NCBI GenBank assembly: GCA_964606765.1
Contig: CAZSIR010000118.1
Location: 1 to 9,538, forward strand
Reading direction: 5' to 3'
Origin: Ga0077527 sp964606765
GTDB taxonomy: Bacteria; Pseudomonadota; Gammaproteobacteria; Burkholderiales; SG8-41
DNA: 9,538 bases
Notes under the pieces: model-generated
Databases searched by the model: none
What the model was told of the DNA's origin: nothing
The model's input: the letters and a program-made list of their open reading frames with translations, nothing else
Position numbers and translations under genes: made by a program
Shown: one piece after another, positions 1 to 7,709 of the stretch
Layout: every line of letters begins with the position of its first letter
How positions within the stretch are numbered: the stretch's first letter is position 1

Positions 1-922
1 TGATGAAATCGGTTTCGGTGCGGCGGCCCTTGAACATGTCCTGCGCCATCGACGGGCGCTGGCCATCGGAACGTTTTTTTGCGCCTTCGCGGAGGATTTC
101 CTCGATGCCGGCCAGTGCATCGCGGTTGCCCTCGCCCGCCAATGCCAGCATTTCCGGCTCCATGCCGAGCATGCGCTCCAGCGAATAACCCAGCGCCTGG
201 CCGACGCGCACGGACTGCGAACCGAGACGGATCGACACCGAGCGCGGGCCGTCAGCCGCATCCCGCTGGTTGCCGGAAAGGCCCGTTGCCGCGCACAGGC
301 CGTTGCGCATCGCATTCACCGTCAGCTTGGACCAGCGCTCGCCCCAGAGATTGGTGGTGACCTTGGCGCTGTCCGCAGAACGCAGCAGCGCCGCCACTTC
401 CTCGGCGCGCGGCGTGACGCGGCCATGCGGCTCGCCGACGCGGAACACGGTGTGCTTGTCGCCGCCCAGCGGCACCATGCGCTTGATGCGGCCCGGCGCA
501 TAAAGTTCGGCGGCGATCAGGCTGGCGATGCTGCCCAGCGTCTTTCCCCAGCCGACAATCGCCGCGATGCGTTCTTCGTTGATGCAATTCTGCAACGACA
601 CGCAGTAACCGTCCGGCGCGAGGTAAGGCTTGATCAGGTGCGTCGCCCATTCCGTATCGTACGACTTGACGCAGATGAAGGCGATGTCCACCGGGCGTTC
701 CTTGCAGAAACGCTGCACTTCGGTGAGATGGATCGCGTTGACCTTGATCGTGTGTTCTTCCTCGGGTGTCATGCCGGAAAGGTGCAGGCCCTGGGTGCGC
801 ATGGTTTCAACATGCTCGGGCCAGGGATCGATCAGCGTGACGTCATGGCCGGCGCGGGTCATGTGTCCGCCGGCAATGCCGCCAATCGCGCCGGCGCCGA
901 CCACTACAATGCGTTTACCCAA
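1..922 (-). CDS. ketopantoate reductase-family (ApbA/PanE-like) oxidoreductase, 3' end cut by window edge
   Basis: This is an NAD(P)-dependent 2-oxoacid reductase of the 2-dehydropantoate 2-reductase family. 307 residues are visible and the C-terminus lies beyond the window. The N-terminal Rossmann motif GAGAIGG is at residues 9-15, followed by VKSYDT (85-90) and QNCINEE (111-117), where Cys replaces the usual Gly of the QNG/HNG turn. WSKLTVNAM (197-205) carries the family's catalytic-type Lys199 and Asn203, and RTETDFI (301-307) carries the conserved Glu303. The start is taken as TTG at 922, because GGAGG (931-935 on the complement) sits 8 bases upstream and the next Met (residue 21) would lose the nucleotide-binding loop. 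The stretch between the Lys motif and RTE is longer than in PanE of E. coli, so a true pantothenate role is doubtful. By context it may act on a 2-oxo acid linked to the adjacent transporter and dehydrogenase, which is inference. It lies 174 bases downstream of the dehydrogenase gene, across the inverted repeat. Confidence 0.88.
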   Translation of the reverse strand, partial: MGKRIVVVGAGAIGGIAGGHMTRAGHDVTLIDPWPEHVETMRTQGLHLSGMTPEEEHTIKVNAIHLTEVQRFCKERPVDIAFICVKSYDTEWATHLIKPYLAPDGYCVSLQNCINEERIAAIVGWGKTLGSIASLIAAELYAPGRIKRMVPLGGDKHTVFRVGEPHGRVTPRAEEVAALLRSADSAKVTTNLWGERWSKLTVNAMRNGLCAATGLSGNQRDAADGPRSVSIRLGSQSVRVGQALGYSLERMLGMEPEMLALAGEGNRDALAGIEEILREGAKKRSDGQRPSMAQDMFKGRRTETDFI

Positions 923-930
923 AACAGAAT

Positions 931-935
931 CCTCC
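931..935 (-). promoter_or_regulatory. Shine-Dalgarno site that fixes the TTG start of the reductase
   Basis: The complement reads GGAGG, followed by 8 bases and TTG at 922. Another in-frame TTG at 937-935 would place this site inside the gene, so 922 is the better start. Confidence 0.65.
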
Positions 936-960
936 AACAGCAAAGTCAAAATCAAAGGCA

Positions 961-1080
961 GCCACAGAGGTCACAGAGAGCACAGAGAACTTCAAAAACC
1001 TGCATTCAAAAAATATCAATAAAATCAATAAGTTATTATTTTTTGTTGGTTTTCTCTGTGTTCTCTGTGGCCTCTGTGGC
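961..1080. repeat. long imperfect inverted repeat made of 9-base CACAGAG units
   Basis: The left arm (961-989) and the reverse complement of the right arm (1052-1080) match at 27 of 29 bases. Each arm contains three copies of CACAGAG (963-969, 972-978, 981-987) or its complement CTCTGTG (1054-1060, 1063-1069, 1072-1078), spaced exactly 9 bases apart. The 62-base interior is AT-rich and contains ATCAATAA twice (1015-1022 and 1024-1031), again with period 9. The element fills most of the gap between the dehydrogenase stop and the reductase start. Transcribed from either strand it could form a long stem-loop. Dispersed CACAGAG-type intergenic repeats are something I recall from other bacterial genomes, but I cannot name a formal family. 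It could be a non-autonomous mobile repeat, an mRNA stability or attenuation element, or a protein-binding site. Confidence 0.9.
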
Positions 1081-1096
1081 AAGGGGTTTTCGCTTT

Positions 1097-2143
1097 TTAC
1101 AGCTTGGCGATGATCGCCTCCGTAAAGCGCTTGGTGCCGGCATCACCGCCGAGGTCACGGGTGACGTGTTTCTTTTCTTCGAGCACCCTGGTCAGCGCCC
1201 CTTCGATGCGGTCCGCCGCGGCAATCTCCCCGATGTGGCGCAGCATCAGCACGCCCGAAAGAATGATCGCCATCGGATTGGCGATGTCCTTGCCGGCGAT
1301 GTCCGGCGCCGAACCGTGCACGGCCTCGAACATCGCACAGTCGAGACCGATGTTGGCGCCGGGCGCGACACCCAGGCCGCCGACCAGCCCCGCCGCGAGA
1401 TCGGAAACAATATCGCCGAACAGGTTGGCGAGCAGCAGGCCGTCAAAGGTTTCGGGTTTGATCACCAGTTCCATGCACAGCGCATCGATGACCCGGGCGT
1501 CGCAGGCGAGGCCGGGAAAATCCTTCGCCACGTCCTGCCCGGTCTTGAGGAACAGGCCGTCGGTGAGCTTCATGACATTGGCCTTGTGGCCGATGGTCAT
1601 TTTTTTGCGCCCGGTCTTTTTCAGGTATTCAAATCCGTAACGCGCGCAGCGCTCGGTGGCGCCGCGGGTGATGATCTTGATCGCCTCGGCGGTGTTGTCG
1701 TCGATCATGCGCTCGTTGCCGACGTAGAGGTCTTCGCTGTTTTCGCGGAAGATCACCAGGTTGACGTCCTTGAAGCGCGAAGCCACGCCCGGATAGTTCT
1801 TGATCGGCCGCACGTTGACGTAAAGCTTCAGTTCCTTGCGCAGCGCGATGGCGATGCTCGGATAGTCGCCACGGACTTCCTTGCCGTCCTTGAAGCGCTC
1901 GATGTTGATGCGGTAGTTGCCGCCGAAGGGCGTCTGCGTCGGCCCCTTCAGCGCCAGCTTGTTGCGCTCGATGGATTCGAGCACGCTCGCCGGCAGCGCG
2001 GTGCCGAATTCCTTTTCGGCGCGCAGGCCGACAAGCACCTCTTCAAATTCCACTTTGGCGCCCGAGGCCTTGATGATGGCGCAGGCTGATCCCACCACTT
2101 CCGGCCCGATGCCGTCGCCGGGTACTACGGTTACCTTGTTCAA
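1097..2143 (-). CDS. isocitrate/isopropylmalate dehydrogenase-family protein, probably NAD-dependent
   Basis: This 348-residue protein belongs to the beta-decarboxylating dehydrogenases, which oxidise and decarboxylate a (2R,3S)-2-hydroxyacid such as isocitrate, 3-isopropylmalate, homoisocitrate or tartrate. Visible motifs are VPGDGIGPE (7-15), substrate Arg/Ser elements in YPSIAIALRKEL (94-105) and VNVRP (109-113), ENSEDLYVG (134-142), and HKANVMKLTDGLF (186-198). The metal-binding FGDIVSDLAAG (242-252) and HGSAPDIAGKDIANP (276-290) follow. Asp281-Ile282, where NADP-linked bacterial IDH has Lys-Tyr, points to NAD. ENSED in place of ENTEG and an extra loop at about residues 74-92 set it apart from standard IDH and IMDH, so the substrate is open. 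The start is TTG at 2143, with GGAG 8 bases upstream (2152-2155 on the complement) and a family-typical N-terminus directly after it. It follows tctA by 45 bases and is likely co-transcribed with it. Confidence 0.92.
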   Translation of the reverse strand: MNKVTVVPGDGIGPEVVGSACAIIKASGAKVEFEEVLVGLRAEKEFGTALPASVLESIERNKLALKGPTQTPFGGNYRINIERFKDGKEVRGDYPSIAIALRKELKLYVNVRPIKNYPGVASRFKDVNLVIFRENSEDLYVGNERMIDDNTAEAIKIITRGATERCARYGFEYLKKTGRKKMTIGHKANVMKLTDGLFLKTGQDVAKDFPGLACDARVIDALCMELVIKPETFDGLLLANLFGDIVSDLAAGLVGGLGVAPGANIGLDCAMFEAVHGSAPDIAGKDIANPMAIILSGVLMLRHIGEIAAADRIEGALTRVLEEKKHVTRDLGGDAGTKRFTEAIIAKL

Positions 2144-2188
2144 AACGCGTTCTCCAGATAATGAATCAAAAAAACTGTTGCGGGCCCC

Positions 2189-3697
2189 TCAGCTCGGGTC
2201 GCCGGAACTGCCCAGCGCGCGCAGCCTGGGGATGATGAACGGCAGCGCCACCGAAATCACCGACATCACCAGCAGCGTGACCGTGATCGTGCTGCCGTAG
2301 AACACCTTGACGTCGCCGCCCGAGATCGTCATCGCCTGGCGGAAGGATTGCTCCATGATGCCGCCCAGCACCAGTGACAGTACCAGCGGTGCAACCGGGA
2401 TGTCGACCTTGCCGAAGACATAACCGACGATGCCGAAAATAAGGATCAGCCAGAGATCGACCGTGCTGCCGTTGATGGCGTATGCGCCGATGGCCGAAAT
2501 CGCGACAATCAGCGGATACAGGATGCCCTGCGGGATGTACAGCAGGCGCACGAACAGTCCGACCAGCGGCAGGTTGAGGATCAGCAGCATCACGTTGCCG
2601 ACATACATGCTGTCGATCAGGCCCCAGACCAGGTCGGGCCGGCTCTGGAACAGCAGCGGGCCCGGCTGCACGCCGTACATGATGAAGGCACCGAGCATCA
2701 CCGCGGTGGCGCCGCCGCCGGGCACACCCAGCGTCAGCAGCGGCACCAGCGCGCCGGCCGTATCCGAATTGTTGGCCGACTCCGGTCCGGCAACGCCTTC
2801 GATGGCGCCATGACCGAACTCTTCCGGATGTTTGGAAATCCGCTTTTCGGTGGTGTACGACATGATCGAGGCGATGGTGCCGCCGGCGCCGGGCAGCACG
2901 CCGATGACAAAACCGATGATGCCGCCGCGCCAGATCGGCCCGATCGAACGTTTCCATTCCTCGCGCGTCAGCCACAGCTTGCCGGTGATTTTCATCGCCG
3001 GCGGCGCCGTACCCTTGACCATGTCCTCGAGGCCGCGCAATACCTCCGCCATCGCGAAAAGGCCCACCACCACCACGACGAAACCGACGCCGTCCTGGAA
3101 TTCCGGGATGCCCATGGTGTAACGCGCCTGCCCGCTCTGCAGGTCGATGCCGATGGTGGCGATCATCAGCCCGAGGATGGTGGCCAGCACGCCCTTGGCC
3201 GGCGACTTGCCGGTGAGGGTCGATACCGCGGTCATCGCGAACAGCATCAGCGTGAAATATTCGGCCGGCCCGAACTTCAGCGCGATCGAGGTCAGCGGCA
3301 CGGCAAACAGCGTCAGGCCGATGACGCCGATGGTGCCGGCGATGAAGGAACCGATGGCGGACACCGCGAGCGCCGCGCCGGCGCGGCCCTTTTTGGCCAT
3401 CTCGTAGCCATCGATCGACGTCATCACCGAGGCCGCCTCCCCCGGTGTGCGGATCAGAATGGCTGTGGTGGAGCCACCGTATTTGGCGCCGTAATAAATG
3501 CCGGCCATCATGATCAGTGCCGAGGTCGGATTCATGCCGTAGGTGATCGGGATCAGCAGCGCGATGCCTGCGGAGGGTCCGATGCCGGGCAGCACGCCGA
3601 TGATGGTGCCCATCAGCACGCCGACAAAGGTGTACCAGAGGTTGATCGGCTGCAGGCAGACGGCAAAGCCGTTGATGATATGGGTGAAGGTTTCCAC
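2189..3697 (-). CDS. tctA: tripartite tricarboxylate transporter, large permease subunit TctA
   Basis: This is the large membrane subunit of a TTT-family secondary transporter, which with TctB moves a carboxylate delivered by a periplasmic TctC-type binding protein, driven by an ion gradient. It has 502 residues, close to the usual length of about 500, with around 11-12 hydrophobic segments across the whole chain. Family signatures are GVLPGIGPSAGIALLIP (34-50) and YYGAKYGGSTTAILIRTPGE (68-87). A second-half counterpart GVLPGAGG (266-273) reflects the internal duplication, and GVPGGGATAVMLGAF (324-338) follows. The start is GTG at 3697 with GAGG 5 bases upstream. That site overlaps the tctB stop codon and the genes are 7 bases apart, so translational coupling is likely. 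The polar loop at about 225-255 connects the two halves. The substrate cannot be inferred from TctA alone. Confidence 0.96.
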   Translation of the reverse strand: METFTHIINGFAVCLQPINLWYTFVGVLMGTIIGVLPGIGPSAGIALLIPITYGMNPTSALIMMAGIYYGAKYGGSTTAILIRTPGEAASVMTSIDGYEMAKKGRAGAALAVSAIGSFIAGTIGVIGLTLFAVPLTSIALKFGPAEYFTLMLFAMTAVSTLTGKSPAKGVLATILGLMIATIGIDLQSGQARYTMGIPEFQDGVGFVVVVVGLFAMAEVLRGLEDMVKGTAPPAMKITGKLWLTREEWKRSIGPIWRGGIIGFVIGVLPGAGGTIASIMSYTTEKRISKHPEEFGHGAIEGVAGPESANNSDTAGALVPLLTLGVPGGGATAVMLGAFIMYGVQPGPLLFQSRPDLVWGLIDSMYVGNVMLLILNLPLVGLFVRLLYIPQGILYPLIVAISAIGAYAINGSTVDLWLILIFGIVGYVFGKVDIPVAPLVLSLVLGGIMEQSFRQAMTISGGDVKVFYGSTITVTLLVMSVISVALPFIIPRLRALGSSGDPS

Positions 3698-3704
3698 GCG
3701 CGCC

Positions 3705-4166
3705 TCAGACCGGCAGGATGCCGCGGGCGAGGTTCACGCCGAGCAGCTGGGTAAAGGCAAAATAGCTGATCACCGAGAACAGCACGCAGGTCAGCACATT
3801 CATCAGGTGGCGGCCGCGGTTGAAATACCAGGTCAGCGCCAGCAGATAGATCGTGGTTGAAAGCATGTAGCCCAGCGGCTCAAACGCGAGGATGTAGAGC
3901 GCGGTCCAGACCGAAAGGATGACGACCACCCAGTCGTGGCGCTCCCAGCGCCATGCCGGGGCATCCGCCGCTTTCGGTTTTTTGCGGTCACGCAGGATTT
4001 CCATCAACAGCATCGCTGCGGAGACCAGCAGGCCGATGCCCAGCAGGCGCGGAAAGGCCTTGGGCCCCAGCGGATCGCCCAGTTCCAGGCTGGGAATCTG
4101 CGCCGTGGCCCAGAAATACACGCCGGCCAGCAGCAGCGTGCAGACGAAAATGATGCGGTCAGTCAT
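3705..4166 (-). CDS. tctB: tripartite tricarboxylate transporter, small permease subunit TctB
   Basis: This is the small membrane subunit of the TTT transporter and partner of the adjacent TctA. It has 153 residues with hydrophobic segments at about 4-22, 41-58, 78-94, 98-114 and 122-145. They surround a charged cytoplasmic linker (RDRKKPKAADAP, 59-70). The GDPLGPKAFPRLLG motif (30-43) after the first segment and the LGYMLSTTIY element (98-107) are typical of TctB. The start is ATG at 4166. A purine-rich GGAGGAG lies upstream but at a rather long spacing (about 11 bases), and part of it lies in the palindrome CCTCCGGAGG (4180-4189). This is the first gene of the minus-strand cluster. No tctC precedes it, although tctC usually heads such operons. 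Confidence 0.93.
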   Translation of the reverse strand: MTDRIIFVCTLLLAGVYFWATAQIPSLELGDPLGPKAFPRLLGIGLLVSAAMLLMEILRDRKKPKAADAPAWRWERHDWVVVILSVWTALYILAFEPLGYMLSTTIYLLALTWYFNRGRHLMNVLTCVLFSVISYFAFTQLLGVNLARGILPV

Positions 4167-4699
4167 TGCTGTGTGATCTCCTCCGGAGGTGCGACGACAA
4201 CGATTTGCCTGTCGCGCATGACCCGCTGCGGCATGCCTGCAGCATCGTTTTTACAGCGGGTTTTACAGTGCGAAATCTTAACCGAGTTCCCCAGTGCCGT
4301 GTTGCCGGATCAGGCAATTTGCACCCGTATCGTGGAACCCGCGGCGTTTGATCCCGCTCGAAAAATCCGGAACGTGCATTGATCCGGAGCCCAGCCCAAC
4401 CAGCGCTGCCATTCCATCTGCCGCATTGAAATGCATTCCAGCCGGAGGCGTTATATCCGCACCCGGCCCAGGCGCCAGAAAAACCTCGCGCGCAGACCTG
4501 GCTCAGATACCAGGCACAGAGGCCGGGTCCCGATACCGCAGGCCCCATCAAAACTGTGTTTACAGTGGCGCAAACAAAAACCTGCGCAAGCGGCCGGCCA
4601 TTTTTCTGTTGACCGGCATCGTCTTGCGCTGAACAATGCCGTGCGGCCTCGTCGTGCGGAAATATTGCAAGTATTTGATTTAATTAATTTATTTATAAA
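4167..4699. other. divergent intergenic region (533 bases), no convincing gene
   Basis: The open frames here on both strands give low-complexity Arg/Pro/Ser-rich translations with no recognisable motifs, and none resembles TctC. The region separates the divergent tctB and FAD-oxidase genes and must hold their promoters. Small motifs include TTTTACAG twice, 12 bases apart (4249-4256 and 4261-4268), and TTTACAGTG at 4262-4270 and 4559-4567. There is also a small inverted repeat ACTGT-N4-ACAGT (4553-4566), a second one TTGCC-N6-GGCAA (4302-4317), and ATCCGGA at 4365 and 4382. Each is short enough to arise by chance in a region of this size, so a regulator-binding role is only a guess. Confidence 0.6.
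4661..4699 (+). promoter_or_regulatory. AT-rich leader/possible promoter region of the FAD-linked oxidase
   Basis: The last 39 bases before the oxidase ATG are almost entirely A/T in an otherwise GC-rich window. They include a -35-like TTGCAA (4665-4670), several TA-rich candidate -10 hexamers, and TATAAA (4694-4699) directly against the start codon. No Shine-Dalgarno sequence is visible. The exact promoter and transcript start cannot be fixed by reading. Confidence 0.35.
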
Positions 4700-6115
<1,416 letters not shown>

Positions 6116-6120
6116 CGGTT

Positions 6121-6492
6121 TCAGGCTGCAACAACAAACAGTCCGATCACGCACAGCAGACCGCCAAACCAGACCAGCGAGCGCAATGTCGGCTTGTCAT
6201 AAAAATAAGCCAGCGTATAGGCCACGCGCAGCCCGACAAACGCCATGGCCAGCGCGTCCACCGATGCCTGCGGCGCCCTGGCCAGATGCGCGACAATCAC
6301 CGCTGCGGCAAACAGCGGAAACGCCTCGAACCCGTTCAGCTGCGCCCAGTAGGCGCGCTGGTTGTGCGGCTTCAGGCGGTCGACATTGGCACGGGGCGCG
6401 GCATTGCTGTAGTCACGACGCCATTTTGAGGTCACCGTCGCCCAATACGGCAACAGGCCGGCAACCAGGATCATCCAGTAAGCGGTGGTCAT
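6121..6492 (-). CDS. MAPEG-family integral membrane protein
   Basis: This small membrane protein has 123 residues from the ATG at 6492. It has four hydrophobic segments (about 3-20, 55-72, 78-97 and 104-122) and the MAPEG-like element QLNGFEAFPLFAAAVI (51-66), with the Asn and Glu that shape the glutathione site in characterised members. LRVAYTLAYFYDKPTLRSL (88-106) is also typical. Eicosanoid or glutathione metabolism is the known role in eukaryotes. Bacterial members like this are mostly uncharacterised, so no specific reaction is assigned. ATG at 6492 is preferred over GTG at 6498, because GGAG (6498-6501 on the complement) stands 5 bases before the ATG and would overlap the GTG. Its end is 5 bases from the end of the convergent oxidase gene. 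Its start is divergent from msrB across 104 bases. Confidence 0.85.
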   Translation of the reverse strand: MTTAYWMILVAGLLPYWATVTSKWRRDYSNAAPRANVDRLKPHNQRAYWAQLNGFEAFPLFAAAVIVAHLARAPQASVDALAMAFVGLRVAYTLAYFYDKPTLRSLVWFGGLLCVIGLFVVAA

Positions 6493-6497
6493 GCGCA

Positions 6498-6501
6498 CTC
6501 C
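6498..6501 (-). promoter_or_regulatory. Shine-Dalgarno site deciding the MAPEG gene start
   Basis: The complement reads GGAG-TGCGC-ATG. The 5-base spacing supports ATG at 6492. The upstream in-frame GTG at 6498 shares its first base with this motif. Confidence 0.6.
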
Positions 6502-6596
6502 GGTAAGGATCGGGATCTGAAAGCGACAAAGATTGCACGGGAACTTGTAAACAACAATATGGCCATAGACCTGCGGCCACAGGACATGGAGACATT

Positions 6597-6992
6597 ATGA
6601 GCAAAAAAATCACCAAACCGGACGCCGAATGGAAGGCAATGCTGACGCCGGAGCAGTTCCACGTTGCACGCAAAAAGGGCACCGAGCGCGCATTCAGCGG
6701 GCAGTACTGGGATAACCATGAAAACGGCGTTTACCGCTGCATCTGTTGCGGCGCCGAACTGTTTCGTTCCGGCGAAAAATTCGAATCCGGCACCGGTTGG
6801 CCGAGCTTCTGGAAACCCGCAGTTGCGGAAAACGTGGCCACCGAGGAAGACAACGGCTTTTTCATGAAGCGCACCGAAGTGCTGTGCAGCCGCTGCGACG
6901 CGCATCTCGGTCATGTGTTCGAAGACGGCCCGAAACCGACCGGCCTGCGCTACTGCATCAATTCCGCTTCGCTGAAATTCGACAAAGAGTGA
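6597..6992 (+). CDS. msrB: peptide-methionine (R)-S-oxide reductase MsrB
   Basis: This enzyme reduces methionine-R-sulfoxide in proteins back to methionine, using thioredoxin or a similar donor in the cytoplasm. It is 131 residues, a normal single-domain MsrB. Structural zinc cysteines are Cys48-x-x-Cys51 and Cys97-x-x-Cys100, and Cys50 is an extra cysteine in the first knuckle. The core motif SGTGWPSFW (64-72) and CDAHLGHVFEDGP (100-112) precede the catalytic RYCINSASL (118-126), with Cys120 as the active-site residue. The usual resolving cysteine position in SGCGWPSF is Thr66 here. The ATG at 6597 has GGAG (6588-6591) 5 bases upstream. It is the first gene of the plus-strand run, and its stop codon overlaps the start of the next gene. 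No signal peptide is visible. Confidence 0.96.
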   Translation: MSKKITKPDAEWKAMLTPEQFHVARKKGTERAFSGQYWDNHENGVYRCICCGAELFRSGEKFESGTGWPSFWKPAVAENVATEEDNGFFMKRTEVLCSRCDAHLGHVFEDGPKPTGLRYCINSASLKFDKE

Positions 6993-7690
6993 ACCGGGCA
7001 GCCCGCCGCGCCTTTGACCAGGCTGCCGCGCAGCTGAACGATGCTTTTGAGCGGGCCGGTCCGTTTCCCGGCCAGGAGGCGACACCGCCCCTGCTCGCCG
7101 ATGAAATCAGGCAATGCATGGACATCTGCCAACAGCTGGATGCCGATGAAGAAACGCTCCCGCCGGAAGAAGTGGATGAACTGGGCACCCATGCCCTCGA
7201 GTGTCTTTCAGACCTGGGGCTGTGGGCCTGGCAGCTGAAACTGGACGACGCCCGCGCCACGACAGAAGATGCCGCGCTCGACATGGCCCGGTGGATCGCC
7301 CGCCATGGCGGGCAGATTGCGGTTCTGGAGCCGGTCATCAACGCGCTGGCCCGGCAGGCCAATGGCACGCAGGATTCCTCCGCCCTCGCCCTGTTGTTTG
7401 ACCGCGCCCGCGGCATCATCGCCCGCACCCCGGCCGGAATCAGTGACGCCGGCGAGGCTTCCGGCCGGCAGCTGTGGCTGGCGCTGCATGTCAACAGTGC
7501 GATCATTGCCGCCCGCAGCCAGCAGGCTGAACTGATCCAGACCGCCTGCGACCTGCTTGAGGCGCATTTCCCCCGGCAATGTGCCGCGTTTTACGCAGAA
7601 GGCCTGCGTGAGTCCGCAAAGCCGGTCTACGGCGGGCATGTCCGTGACATCCTGCGCGAACGGCTCGCCAAATGGACTCCCCCGGATTAA
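6989..7690 (+). CDS. uncharacterised cytoplasmic helical protein, translationally coupled to msrB
   Basis: I do not recognise the family. The frame is open well upstream of 6989 on top of msrB, but the likely start is GTG at 6989, which shares GTGA with the msrB stop (4-base overlap). This gives 233 residues. The protein is acidic to neutral, has no signal peptide or membrane segment, and is rich in Ala, Leu, Glu and Arg with long amphipathic helices. Features are an acidic DADEETLPPEEVDELG (51-66) and an aromatic LGLWAWQLKLDD (76-87). A C-terminal segment FYAEGLRESAKP then GGHVRDILRERLAKW (201-229) looks conserved-protein-like. Three cysteines (43, 47, 72) form no metal motif. Codon and base use match the neighbours. 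The position between msrB and yciB suggests stress or envelope maintenance, which is a guess from context only. Confidence 0.8.
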   Translation: MNRAARRAFDQAAAQLNDAFERAGPFPGQEATPPLLADEIRQCMDICQQLDADEETLPPEEVDELGTHALECLSDLGLWAWQLKLDDARATTEDAALDMARWIARHGGQIAVLEPVINALARQANGTQDSSALALLFDRARGIIARTPAGISDAGEASGRQLWLALHVNSAIIAARSQQAELIQTACDLLEAHFPRQCAAFYAEGLRESAKPVYGGHVRDILRERLAKWTPPD

Positions 7691-7709
7691 GCAGGGATAA
7701 TGCCTGTCC

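Noticed and set aside
961..1080. CRISPR array interpretation of the CACAGAG repeats
   Set aside because: The units are 9 bases long with essentially no spacers and lie in inverted arms, and no cas genes are nearby.
425..2089. Very long plus-strand open frame (554 codons)
   Set aside because: It runs antisense across the reductase and dehydrogenase, gives no recognisable protein, and reads straight through the CACAGAG repeat. It is a GC-rich shadow frame.
2810..3754. Plus-strand open frame opposite tctA
   Set aside because: It is an Arg/His/Asp-rich antisense shadow of a clear TctA gene.
4515..4521. Single CACAGAG copy in the divergent intergenic region
   Set aside because: It is a lone 7-base match without tandem units or an inverted partner, and is expected by chance.
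4159..4551. Minus-strand open frame upstream of tctB as a candidate tctC remnant
   Set aside because: The translation has no signal peptide and no TctC motifs. It overlaps the tctB start and looks like random coding of non-coding DNA.
6533..6561. Possible msrB promoter (TTGCAC plus an AATAT region)
   Set aside because: The -10 match is poor (about half of the consensus) at the best spacing, so no position can be defended.
6746..6988. Long N-terminal extension of the unknown gene into msrB
   Set aside because: The extension is out of frame over a well-conserved msrB and is Arg-rich, with no ribosome-binding site. The GTGA overlap at 6989 is a better start.
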